A program made the position numbers and the translations under genes. Under the pieces are notes generated by a model. The model was not told the DNA's origin and searched no databases. It saw only the letters and a list, made by a program, of their open reading frames with translations. DNA of 60,143 bases from Blautia sp. GTDB taxonomy: Bacteria > Bacillota > Clostridia > Lachnospirales > Lachnospiraceae. The DNA is taken from contig JALERH010000042.1 of assembly GCA_022764275.1 (NCBI GenBank), positions 1-60,143 of the forward strand, given 5' to 3'. Below, in pieces: positions 8,031-16,175 of this stretch (the stretch's first letter is position 1; the number at the start of each line of letters is the position of its first letter).

Positions 8031-10229
8031 TCAGTCAAGCTTAATCCCGGACAGTGCCTGGGCAAAAGCATTGTTTACCGGTTCTTTTGCCTCTTTTTGC
8101 TGCTTACGCAGGTAATTCTGCACATCCCGTTTGCCCACTCCGGCACCTTCTTTTGCCCTTCGGGCCTGGAAAGCAGAAAGCTTCTCTTTGTAGCCGCAGG
8201 CGCATATAAAGGTTTCTTCTTTTCCTTTTACGTACATCTCCATACGCTTGTGGCACTTTGGGCAGCGGGCGTTTGTGGTACGGGAAACCGTCTCCCGGTA
8301 TCCGCATTCCCGGTCCTGGCATACCAGCATTTTGCTGTTTTTACCGTTGACCGCCAGCAGCTTTTTCCCACACCGGGGACATATCTTATTGGTCAGATTG
8401 TCGTGGCGGAAGGTTCCGTCACCGGTTTTGATTTCTTCCACAATATCGCAGGCATAGTCCCGTATTTCATGCAGAAAAGTCTCCTGGCGTATTTTTCCGG
8501 AAGCAATACCGGAAAGCTTCATCTCCCAGTCAGCCGTCAGCTCCGGCTTTTTCAGGTCCTCCGGCACCAGCTCCAGAAGCTGTTTTGCCTTGGAAGTAAT
8601 ATAAATCTCGTTTCCCTTCTTTTCCATAAGGAAGGAATTGAAAAGCTTCTCAATGATATCGGCTCTGGTGGCAACAGTTCCAAGGCCCCCTGTTTCCCCG
8701 ATGGTCTTTACTGCCTGTTTATCCCTTGTCTCCATAAATTTTACCGGATTTTCCATAGCCGCAAGAAGAGTCGCTTCGGTGAATCTTGCCGGCGGCTTTG
8801 TTTTACCCAAAGTCAGGGAAGCATTTTCCACTTTCAGATGCGTTCCCTCCTGAAGTTTTGGAAGACGCTGGTCTCCAGGGTTTCCTTCCTGTGTATCCTC
8901 CTCTTCTTCCTCATCAAAGCTGCCCTCATAGACTTCCTTCCAGCCCAGGCTTTTTACCACTTTTCCGCTGGCAGCGAAGGTTTCCCCTGCTGCCTGTGCC
9001 TCCATCGTCACCTGTTCGTAAACACATGGAGGATAAAGGACACTTAAAAAGCGGCGGACGACCATATCGTAAATTTTCCGCTCTTCATTTGTCATATGGT
9101 CAAGCTGTACAAACTGCTCTGTGGGGATGATCGCATGGTGATCCGTGACCTTTTTATCATCCACAAAGCTGGAATTTGCCTGGATAGGTTTGTTCAGGAG
9201 CACGCCGGCCAGCTTCCGATACGGACCTGTGCCACAGGCTTTCAGGCGCTCCTTAATGGTAGGAACCACATCTTTTCCGATGTATCTGGAATCCGTTCTC
9301 GGATAAGTGAGCACCTTGTGATTTTCATAAAGGCGCTGCATGATGTTCAGGGTTTCCTTCGCCGAGAATCCGTATTTCTGATTGGCTTCTCTCTGAAGCG
9401 TAGTCAGATCATAAAGACCCGGTGCCGGTGTTTTTTTCGGTTTCGTGTTTACAGACACCACTTCCAGAACTGTATGCTGTACTCTTCCCTTTATCTCTTC
9501 TGCCCGTTCCTTTGAAAAGGTGCGGTAGCCTTTGCTTTTTTCATCCCGCCAGGTCCAGCGCACATCCCCTGCCTGCAATGTAAGCCCGTAGTATTCCTTT
9601 GGAACAAACTTGCGAATCTCCTCTTCCCGTTTGGCGATCATGGCAAGCGTAGGGGTCTGGACACGCCCACAGGAAAGCTGAGCATTATATTTACAGGTAA
9701 GTGCCCGTGTCCCGTTCATTCCTACCAGCCAGTCTGCCTCGGCACGTGCCACTGCTGCCCTGTACAGGTTATCGTATGCATGACCATCCTTCAGATTTGC
9801 AAATCCTTCTTTTATCGCTTTGTCTGTCACAGAGGATATCCACAATCTGCGGATAGGCTTATGGCACTGCGCTTTATCCAGAATCCACCTCGCCACAAGC
9901 TCCCCTTCCCGCCCTGCATCGGTAGCAATAATGATGTCTTTCACATCTTTGCGGTAAAGCTGTGCTTTCACCACATTATACTGCTTTGCTGTCTGCCGGA
10001 TGACCACCAGCTTCATATGCTCCGGCATCATAGGGAGGGTAGACATCTCCCACTTTTCATATTTTTTGTCGTATTCCTCCGGGTCGGCCAGTGTTACAAG
10101 ATGGCCAAGAGCCCAGGTTACCACGTATTCTTTTCCTTCCAGAACTCCGCCATTCTTTCCCGAGCATCCCATTACCCTGGCAATATCCCGGGCCACAGAC
10201 GGTTTCTCTGCAATTACCAATGATTTCAT
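8031..10229 (-). CDS. topB: DNA topoisomerase III
   Basis: A 732-aa type IA topoisomerase, which relaxes and decatenates DNA by single-strand passage. The TOPRIM domain includes IATDAGREGE (101-110). The catalytic tyrosine is Tyr309 in TYPRTDSRY. Two C-terminal zinc-ribbon-like clusters follow (CPRCGKK with CGYRE, and CPKCHKR with CACGYKE), plus a lysine-rich tail. The size matches firmicute TopB. It is the first gene of the topB-ykgJ-ogt operon, with GAGGAGAC before the ATG. Confidence 0.95.
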   Translation of the reverse strand: MKSLVIAEKPSVARDIARVMGCSGKNGGVLEGKEYVVTWALGHLVTLADPEEYDKKYEKWEMSTLPMMPEHMKLVVIRQTAKQYNVVKAQLYRKDVKDIIIATDAGREGELVARWILDKAQCHKPIRRLWISSVTDKAIKEGFANLKDGHAYDNLYRAAVARAEADWLVGMNGTRALTCKYNAQLSCGRVQTPTLAMIAKREEEIRKFVPKEYYGLTLQAGDVRWTWRDEKSKGYRTFSKERAEEIKGRVQHTVLEVVSVNTKPKKTPAPGLYDLTTLQREANQKYGFSAKETLNIMQRLYENHKVLTYPRTDSRYIGKDVVPTIKERLKACGTGPYRKLAGVLLNKPIQANSSFVDDKKVTDHHAIIPTEQFVQLDHMTNEERKIYDMVVRRFLSVLYPPCVYEQVTMEAQAAGETFAASGKVVKSLGWKEVYEGSFDEEEEEDTQEGNPGDQRLPKLQEGTHLKVENASLTLGKTKPPARFTEATLLAAMENPVKFMETRDKQAVKTIGETGGLGTVATRADIIEKLFNSFLMEKKGNEIYITSKAKQLLELVPEDLKKPELTADWEMKLSGIASGKIRQETFLHEIRDYACDIVEEIKTGDGTFRHDNLTNKICPRCGKKLLAVNGKNSKMLVCQDRECGYRETVSRTTNARCPKCHKRMEMYVKGKEETFICACGYKEKLSAFQARRAKEGAGVGKRDVQNYLRKQQKEAKEPVNNAFAQALSGIKLD

Positions 10230-10355
10230 AGTCTGTCTCCTCGTTTTTCGTCTCTGGAAAGTATACCATATCTGCGGTGGGGCCGCCAGACGTTTTATGT
10301 TTTTCCTTCCACAGAAAAGTTTATATTTTTTTCACGATATTTTACGAAAATTTGT

Positions 10356-10384
10356 TTGTAAACCATGCATATGAATGCTATGAT
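10356..10384 (+). promoter_or_regulatory. predicted sigma-A promoter for the lipid kinase gene
   Basis: TTGTAA (10356-10361), a 17-bp spacer and TATGAT (10379-10384) lie about 45 bp before the ATG at 10429. Confidence 0.5.
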
Positions 10385-10428
10385 AGAATACAAAACAATC
10401 TGACACTTTTTGTGTCCACGGAGGAAGC

Positions 10429-11361
10429 ATGTATTACTTTATCATAAACCCCAACTCCCGCTCCGGAGCTGGTGGAAGTATCTGGAATCAGCTTCGCAGG
10501 GAGCTTCTGTTAAAAGGCATTTCTTTTGAGAGCTATCTCACCCGGTATGTGGGACATGCCACAAAGATTGCCGGGCAGATTACCCAAAAGGCCACACCGG
10601 AACACCCGGTCACTCTTATCGCAGTAGGAGGTGACGGAACCATCCAGGAAGTTCTGAATGGAATTTTTAATCTGGATTCTGTAATCTTTGGCTATATTCC
10701 TACTGGCTCCGGCAATGACTTCTGCCGCGGCATGCAGCTTCCACAGGAACCGCTCGCTGCCCTGGACTCCATCCTGAAAAAAGAACGGATGATAGAAATG
10801 GATCTTCCTTTTACGATTCAGAATGGCAAACGATACCGTTTTGGAATCAGTACCGGACTGGGTTACGATGCTGCAGTCTGTCAGGAAGTACTGGCAACCC
10901 CTTTTAAGAAAGTCTTTAACCGATTAAAGCTTGGAAAGCTGATTTACCTTTTTATTGCCCTGAAACAGCTTGTCTTTCTGAATCTGGCGCCTATGACCAT
11001 TACGCTGGATGGCAATCGCAGGTATCATTATGACCGGGTTTATTTCGCAGCGGTGATGAACCAGAAATACGAAGGCGGAGGATTTATGTTCTGTCCGGAT
11101 GCCCGACCTGATGATGGGATGTTAGACGTGATCGTAGCTGAAGGAATCAATCGTCTGAAGCTTCTCTTCTGTCTTCCCACTGCTTTTTTCGGAAAGCATA
11201 CCCATGTGAAGGGAATACATATTTTCAGATGCAGAAGCATAGATATTCATAGCAGTGTTCCTCTTCCGGTACACAGAGACGGCGAGTCAGGAGGCATTCA
11301 GAATGAATTTTTTGTGACTTTTGAAAAAAAGCCTTTAAAAATCATAATGCCTGTGTTATAA
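10429..11361 (+). CDS. diacylglycerol kinase / YegS-family lipid kinase
   Basis: A 310-aa protein with a DAGK catalytic domain: INPNSRSGAGG at the N-terminus, VGGDGT at 66-71 (nucleotide-binding glycine-rich motif) and PTGSGNDF at 91-98. The family phosphorylates diacylglycerol or other lipids at the inner membrane face to recycle phospholipids. The ATG at 10429 follows GGAGGAAGC. The PAP2-type membrane phosphatase downstream makes a plausible kinase/phosphatase pair, probably one operon. Confidence 0.9.
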   Translation: MYYFIINPNSRSGAGGSIWNQLRRELLLKGISFESYLTRYVGHATKIAGQITQKATPEHPVTLIAVGGDGTIQEVLNGIFNLDSVIFGYIPTGSGNDFCRGMQLPQEPLAALDSILKKERMIEMDLPFTIQNGKRYRFGISTGLGYDAAVCQEVLATPFKKVFNRLKLGKLIYLFIALKQLVFLNLAPMTITLDGNRRYHYDRVYFAAVMNQKYEGGGFMFCPDARPDDGMLDVIVAEGINRLKLLFCLPTAFFGKHTHVKGIHIFRCRSIDIHSSVPLPVHRDGESGGIQNEFFVTFEKKPLKIIMPVL

Positions 11362-11445
11362 TCTCTGCTGACAATTGGATTGTTACAAAATTCACATTTA
11401 AAGTTTATGTCCCTGCTGCGGACACCCGAAAAAGGAGTTGAAATT

Positions 11446-12135
11446 TTGGTCAATTTTATCAAAAAGTATAAGCATGGCCTGGTGATTCTCATTTACAGTA
11501 TCGTGTATCTTATTATGTTTTTCTACCTGGAGCACCGCACAGTATATGGTTATCATGTGGTTGATACTGTTTTTGATAACTACATACCATTCTGTGAATT
11601 TTTCATTGTGCCTTATCTCCTGTGGTTTCCTTACATGATCGGAACGGTATGGTATTTCATTTTCCGAAATGAAAATAAACGGGAATATTACCAGCTTATC
11701 ATGAACCTGATGATGGGCATGACGGTCTTTTTGATCGTTTCTTATCTCTATCCCAATGTCCTTCATCTTCGTCCCACGGAATTTCCACGGGAAAATGTTT
11801 TTACCAATATGGTACGCTGGCTTTACAGGACAGACACCTCCACCAATGTTTTGCCAAGCATTCATGTGTTTAATTCTCTTGCCATCCACATGGCACTGAC
11901 AAACTGTGAAGCTTTAAAGGAACGTAAGTGGATCCGACGCGGTTCTCTGGTACTGACGATACTCATCATCATGTCCACTATGTTTTTAAAACAGCATTCT
12001 GTCATTGACGTTTGTATGGGTGCTACACTGGCACTGTTTGGATATCTGCTTTTCTATCCTCAGAAAGCCCAGGAAGGTTCCCGCAGAAGGGTTGCTGTGG
12101 CAAATGCAGGAAAGAGCAAACGGAAGAATTATTAA
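11446..12135 (+). CDS. PAP2-superfamily membrane phosphatase
   Basis: I place the start at TTG 11446 because AAAGGAG lies 8 nt upstream; longer versions from 11380 lack a binding site. The 229-aa product has about six membrane segments and a PAP2-type catalytic pattern in reduced form: LRPTEF, PSIHVFNS (histidine of motif 2) and KQHSVIDV (His and Asp of motif 3). This suggests a lipid phosphate phosphatase or inositol-phosphoceramide-synthase-like enzyme acting at the membrane. It lies 84 nt after the lipid kinase and ends at a strong bidirectional terminator. Confidence 0.8.
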   Translation: MVNFIKKYKHGLVILIYSIVYLIMFFYLEHRTVYGYHVVDTVFDNYIPFCEFFIVPYLLWFPYMIGTVWYFIFRNENKREYYQLIMNLMMGMTVFLIVSYLYPNVLHLRPTEFPRENVFTNMVRWLYRTDTSTNVLPSIHVFNSLAIHMALTNCEALKERKWIRRGSLVLTILIIMSTMFLKQHSVIDVCMGATLALFGYLLFYPQKAQEGSRRRVAVANAGKSKRKNY

Positions 12136-12163
12136 TTCGTCTGAAAACAGACGCACCTAATTT

Positions 12164-12201
12164 AAAAGAGCCATGGAGTTTCACTTCCATGGCTCTTTTT
12201 T
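12164..12201. terminator. bidirectional rho-independent terminator
   Basis: The stem AAAGAGCCATGGA/TCCATGGCTCTTT has an 8-nt loop. It is flanked by T runs on the plus strand and by A runs that serve the minus strand. It separates the convergent PAP2 and glycosyltransferase genes. Confidence 0.85.
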
Positions 12202-12206
12202 CGTTC

Positions 12207-13223
12207 TCAGTTAAATCCGTAGAATTTCTGGCAGATCTTATATGCTGCCACAGATACTTTTCTTCCCCCTCTGCCCGGCAGGTTCATAAAATTTCCCATC
12301 AGGCTGTGACGAAGCTTACCATACAACGCCCGGTTCGTTGTACGGATGTAGTCCAGAAGTTCTTTTTTCTTTTCCAATGCTTCATCTGTACCGGAGCGAA
12401 TCAGCATGATTGAGGAAATAGTCGTGATAATATCCAGGTAACTGATCATGTATGCTCTGGTTCTCTTGTTCATCGGCCCGCAGCTTGTGTAAGAGCTGAC
12501 CATCAGCTTGTTTACCCGAAGCTGCTGATCGATTCGGCGGATCATCACCTGCTCGTTTACAGACTGATCCTCTCTGCCAATAAAATAGCGGTAAAAATTG
12601 GTGTCCAGATAGTACATGTTTTCCACATACGGAAGTGGATCAAAAGCAAAAATGTTATCCACATAGAAGGTATGCTCCGGAAGCTTCAGTCCGCAGTCCA
12701 GCAGAAGTTTGGTACGATAGATCATGGAATGCATCAGCAGATATTTACCCTTTGGCATATGCTTTACCTCATTCCAGGAGAAAATCTGATTCACCGGAAG
12801 GCAGTGGCGATACTGCATGACTCTCTTCTTGGAAGCGCCCTGTTTCTCGTATACAAAATTGCTGATCAGAAGATCCACGGTTTTCGGTCCGCGGGTCAGT
12901 TCTTCCAGCGTACGAAGAATCAGTTCGTAGGACTCCTGGTTTACCCAGTCATCACTGTCTACCACTTTGAAATACAGACCTGTGGCGTTTCGGATTCCTG
13001 TATTCACTGCTGCTCCGTGTCCCCCGTTTTCCTGATGGATTGCCCGTACAATGGTTGGATATTTTTCAGCATATTCGTCTGCAATTTCTGCAGTTCTGTC
13101 TTTAGATCCGTCATCTACAATGAGAATTTCCACTTCTTCTCCCCCAGGCAGAAGAGAATTGATACATTTTTCCATGTATGCCTCTGAATTGTAACAAGGT
13201 ATAGCGATACTTAACAGTTTCAT
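12207..13223 (-). CDS. family 2 glycosyltransferase
   Basis: A 338-aa GT-A fold enzyme. SIAIPCYNSEAYMEKCI opens the nucleotide-sugar domain; DDGS is at 37-40 and the metal-binding DSDD at 89-92. No membrane anchor is evident, so it is probably a cytoplasmic or peripheral enzyme building a surface glycan. The ATG at 13223 follows GGAGGAAATCAA; a longer frame upstream is only mutY read in another frame. Start and mutY stop overlap as ATGA, implying translational coupling. Confidence 0.9.
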   Translation of the reverse strand: MKLLSIAIPCYNSEAYMEKCINSLLPGGEEVEILIVDDGSKDRTAEIADEYAEKYPTIVRAIHQENGGHGAAVNTGIRNATGLYFKVVDSDDWVNQESYELILRTLEELTRGPKTVDLLISNFVYEKQGASKKRVMQYRHCLPVNQIFSWNEVKHMPKGKYLLMHSMIYRTKLLLDCGLKLPEHTFYVDNIFAFDPLPYVENMYYLDTNFYRYFIGREDQSVNEQVMIRRIDQQLRVNKLMVSSYTSCGPMNKRTRAYMISYLDIITTISSIMLIRSGTDEALEKKKELLDYIRTTNRALYGKLRHSLMGNFMNLPGRGGRKVSVAAYKICQKFYGFN

Positions 13224-14275
13224 TTGATTTCCTCCTTCATGTATCTCACATACGCCCCAAAAGCGGACGGTATGGCATATTTCTGTTCTGATTCTTTCTT
13301 TTTCGCAAAAAGTATTCCTCTTGCATCTGTCTGTTCCAGTGAGGACACCCGGATCAGATACCCGGTCATTCTCCACTCAATATGGGAAAAAATATGTTTG
13401 GCCTGCGGAAGCTCCTGAATGTACAAAGGCTCCAGATTCATGCTTTCTGCATACTTCAGTGCCTCCTCCCTGGAAAGATGCCCCTCTGTATTCGGCAGCT
13501 CATACAAACCTGCCAGAAGTCCTTTTGACGGACGCTTCCGGATGGCAGTGCTTTCTCCGTCCCGGATAACAAAAACCGTTCGGTTTTCTATATTTCTGGG
13601 CTTTTTCGGCGCTTTTACCGGATATTTTTCCGTTGTTTTATGAAGACCTGCCATGCAGAAGTTCTGTACAGGGCATTCCTCGCATTTTGGCTGCCCGTTG
13701 GGGACGCACACAACCGCTCCCAGTTCCATCATCGCCTGGTTAAAATCACCGGGACAGTCTTTTGGGATGATTTCCAGTATCTCCTGCTCAATCTTTTTTC
13801 GCAGGGAAGGTTTCATGATATCCTCCGGATTTTCGGTAATTCTGGTCATAACGCGCAGGACGTTTCCGTCCACCGCCGGCACGGGAATCCCATATGCAAT
13901 GGATGCGATTGCCCCCGCCGTATAGCTTCCTATTCCCTTTAACGACAGAAGGAGAGAATAATCTTCAGGCAGCCGGCTGTCGTATTTTTCTTTCATCTGA
14001 ATGGCTGCCTGCTGCATGTTTCGCACCCGGCTGTAATAGCCAAGCCCTTCCCACAGCTTTAAAAGCTTCTCCTCCGGACACTCTGCAAGGGCATTCACGT
14101 CGGGCAGCTCCGTTACAAATCTGGTAAAGTATGGCTTTACCGCTTCGACTCTTGTCTGCTGCAGCATAATCTCCGAAACCCAGGTATAATATGCATTGTT
14201 TTTGTCCCTCCATGGAAGGATGCGCTTATTTGCCCGGTACCATTGTAAAAGCGGCTGCACAAATTCTTCAGACAT
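13220..14275 (-). CDS. mutY: A/G-specific adenine glycosylase
   Basis: A 351-aa base-excision enzyme removing adenine opposite 8-oxoguanine. Catalytic Glu35 is in SEIMLQQT, and a helix-hairpin-helix (LKGIGSYTAGAIA, 112-124) precedes Asp136 in VDGNV. The iron-sulfur cluster cysteines are 190, 198, 201 and 207. The C-terminal third is the NUDIX-like domain that recognises 8-oxoguanine. It overlaps the end of sfsA by 8 nt and the glycosyltransferase start by 4 nt, forming a tight three-gene operon. Confidence 0.94.
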   Translation of the reverse strand: MSEEFVQPLLQWYRANKRILPWRDKNNAYYTWVSEIMLQQTRVEAVKPYFTRFVTELPDVNALAECPEEKLLKLWEGLGYYSRVRNMQQAAIQMKEKYDSRLPEDYSLLLSLKGIGSYTAGAIASIAYGIPVPAVDGNVLRVMTRITENPEDIMKPSLRKKIEQEILEIIPKDCPGDFNQAMMELGAVVCVPNGQPKCEECPVQNFCMAGLHKTTEKYPVKAPKKPRNIENRTVFVIRDGESTAIRKRPSKGLLAGLYELPNTEGHLSREEALKYAESMNLEPLYIQELPQAKHIFSHIEWRMTGYLIRVSSLEQTDARGILFAKKKESEQKYAIPSAFGAYVRYMKEEIK

Positions 14276-14966
14276 AATTCGTTTCCTCCAGATTAATCGG
14301 TACAGGATTCTCTATCTCAATCAGGTCTTTTTCAATATGACAGTCATAGGCAAGAATCTTTACCCCTGCACTTTTCGCTCTTCTTAACGTTTCCCCAAAC
14401 TCATGATGCGTATTCCAGTTAGGCTCAAATCTCACGATTCCCTTCATCTGGATGACAAAGAGCAGGTACGCCTCGTAACCGTCTTCCATACAGCGGATCA
14501 GCTCCTCCAGATGCTTCACACCCCGCAGGGTGGGCGCATCGGGAAAACGGGCCACATTCTTTTCTTCCAGCGTAACGCCCTTCACTTCGATAAAGGCTTT
14601 TCGGACTGAAGACTCCACATACAGATCAAAACGGGAGTTTCCATAGGTTTTTTCCGTCTGCACCGTCACAGGCTCGGGAAAAAGTCCTCCTGAACAGATC
14701 CATTCTCTGGCTGCCTTATTCGGAATCTGGGAATCCATATTGATCCATCTTCCTGCCTTATTTACGCATATCAGATCGTATTTTGTTTTTCTCGCAGGAT
14801 TGCTGCTTTCCTCCAGGACAACCTCTGTTCCCGGGATCAGAAGCTCTCTGCAGCGCCCTGTATTTTTCACGTGAACCGTCTCCATTTGTCCATCCAGCTT
14901 TACATGTGCGATAAACCGGTTGGGACGGTCCAGAAAAACAGCGCTGGCAATTCTGTCGTATTTCAT
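14268..14966 (-). CDS. sfsA: SfsA-family DNA/RNA nuclease
   Basis: A 232-aa protein matching SfsA along its whole length. It has an N-terminal OB-like region (RFIAHVKLDGQMETVHVKNTGRCRELLIPG) and a PD-(D/E)XK-like nuclease core (SRFDLYV, then FIEVKGVTLEE). SfsA was first described in sugar fermentation control and later as a DNA-binding nuclease. It is the first gene of sfsA-mutY-glycosyltransferase, with GGAGGTAG before the ATG. Confidence 0.92.
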   Translation of the reverse strand: MKYDRIASAVFLDRPNRFIAHVKLDGQMETVHVKNTGRCRELLIPGTEVVLEESSNPARKTKYDLICVNKAGRWINMDSQIPNKAAREWICSGGLFPEPVTVQTEKTYGNSRFDLYVESSVRKAFIEVKGVTLEEKNVARFPDAPTLRGVKHLEELIRCMEDGYEAYLLFVIQMKGIVRFEPNWNTHHEFGETLRRAKSAGVKILAYDCHIEKDLIEIENPVPINLEETNYV

Positions 14967-15048
14967 GAATTTTTTTCTACCTCCGCTGGGGATTCACAGA
15001 TGCCCCCTATTATCTTTTTATCATACCATAAAATCGTAAAAAAGCCAG

Positions 15049-15077
15049 TTGATTTTTCTTCTTTTCTCCGATAGAAT
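15049..15077 (+). promoter_or_regulatory. predicted sigma-A promoter for HAD phosphatase
   Basis: TTGATT (15049-15054), a 17-bp spacer and TAGAAT (15072-15077) lie 42 bp before the ATG at 15120. Confidence 0.55.
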
Positions 15078-15119
15078 GATTTTATTGCGTTATATACTTC
15101 ATATCGAAAGGATTTTAAA

Positions 15120-15737
15120 ATGGACAGTATTATCTTTGATGTAGATGGCACTCTCTGGAATTCCACTGAAATTGTGGCACGCGCCTGGACGGATTATCTC
15201 AGCACCCAGAATATGGAAATGGAGATTACCAGCGGACAGCTTCAGTCCCTGTTTGGCAGGCTTCTTCCCGATATTGCCAGAATAATTTTTCCGGATCTTC
15301 CGGAAAGTGAACAGATGCGTCTCATCGATGGCTGCTGTGAAGCAGAACATCTGGCACTTTTAAAAGAATGTGCTCCTGTGTATGAGGGACTTGAAGAAGC
15401 TCTGAAGACGCTGTCACGGACTTTTCCCCTTTTTATTGTCAGCAACTGTCAGGCTGGATACATTGAGCTCTTCCTGGAAAAGACCGGTTTTACCCCTTAT
15501 TTCAAAGGTCATCTCTGTCCCGGTGACACAGGAGAAGCCAAAGCGGAAAACATTATGAAAATCACCCGGGATTACCATCTTACCTCTCCTGTTTACGTAG
15601 GGGACACCCTGGGGGATTATCAGGCCTGCCGGAAAGCCGGTGTACCCTTTGTTTTCGCCTCCTATGGCTTCGGACAGGTAGAGACACCGGACTACTGCAT
15701 AGAAAAGCCGCTGGATTTACTGAATATCTGCCGATGA
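15120..15737 (+). CDS. HAD-family phosphatase (phosphoglycolate phosphatase-like)
   Basis: A 205-aa haloacid-dehalogenase phosphatase. Motif I is DVDGT at residues 7-11 with the nucleophile Asp7. A helical cap follows, then IVSNC (motif II) and VYVGDTLGDYQACRKAGV (motif IV). This layout is typical of phosphoglycolate or beta-phosphoglucomutase-like enzymes; the substrate is not decided by the sequence. AAAGGATTTTAAA precedes the ATG. It is monocistronic, with its own promoter and terminator. Confidence 0.87.
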   Translation: MDSIIFDVDGTLWNSTEIVARAWTDYLSTQNMEMEITSGQLQSLFGRLLPDIARIIFPDLPESEQMRLIDGCCEAEHLALLKECAPVYEGLEEALKTLSRTFPLFIVSNCQAGYIELFLEKTGFTPYFKGHLCPGDTGEAKAENIMKITRDYHLTSPVYVGDTLGDYQACRKAGVPFVFASYGFGQVETPDYCIEKPLDLLNICR

Positions 15738-15785
15738 AAAAAAGCCCATGGACTTCGCCAGAGACAGAAGTCATGGGTTTTTCTT
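15738..15785. terminator. bidirectional rho-independent terminator
   Basis: CCCATG-g-ACTTC (15745-15756) pairs with GAAGTCATGGG (15767-15777) with one bulged base. A-rich and T-rich flanks serve both strands. It sits between the convergent HAD phosphatase and small membrane protein genes. Confidence 0.75.
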
Positions 15786-16078
15786 TATTTTTTACATTTT
15801 GTTTTCAGATAGTAGATCATGCCGCCGAAAATGACGACCAGAACCACGATATAACCAATTTTAGCAGGAAGGCCTGTTGTAAACATATTGATTCCCGTGG
15901 CAATTCCCAGAAGGATCATAGCGATTCCTGCCCCTTTTTCCATCTTGGCTTCATCGTAAAGCTTCTTTCGCAGTTCATCGTTTCCACCTTTCATAAAAAT
16001 GCTTCCGTGTCCGGTGAGTATCATAATTCCTATGATCAGCGCACCTGCTGTCAAAATAATATCCAATGTTGTATCCAT
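15785..16078 (-). CDS. small membrane protein, three TM segments
   Basis: A 97-aa protein with three hydrophobic segments (about 6-24, 49-66 and 72-90) and a charged loop KGGNDELRKKLYDEAKMEKG between the first two. The layout resembles the DUF3784 group of small firmicute membrane proteins, but I am not sure of that assignment. AGGAGAG precedes the ATG. No function can be inferred from the neighbours. Confidence 0.6.
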   Translation of the reverse strand: MDTTLDIILTAGALIIGIMILTGHGSIFMKGGNDELRKKLYDEAKMEKGAGIAMILLGIATGINMFTTGLPAKIGYIVVLVVIFGGMIYYLKTKCKK

Positions 16079-16175
16079 GCTTTTTCTCTCCTGTATTATG
16101 CTGTCCTATGTAATCAATCGCAGCGCTGTCTGAAACAGCGCTGCAGATTTCTCTGTTTATCCTGCTCCTGCACTT

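Noticed and set aside
7950-9047. Long plus-strand open frame of 365 codons opposite topB
   Set aside because: It lies wholly antisense to topB and ykgJ coding sequence, has no recognisable domain and shows the cysteine/phenylalanine-rich composition of an antisense shadow.
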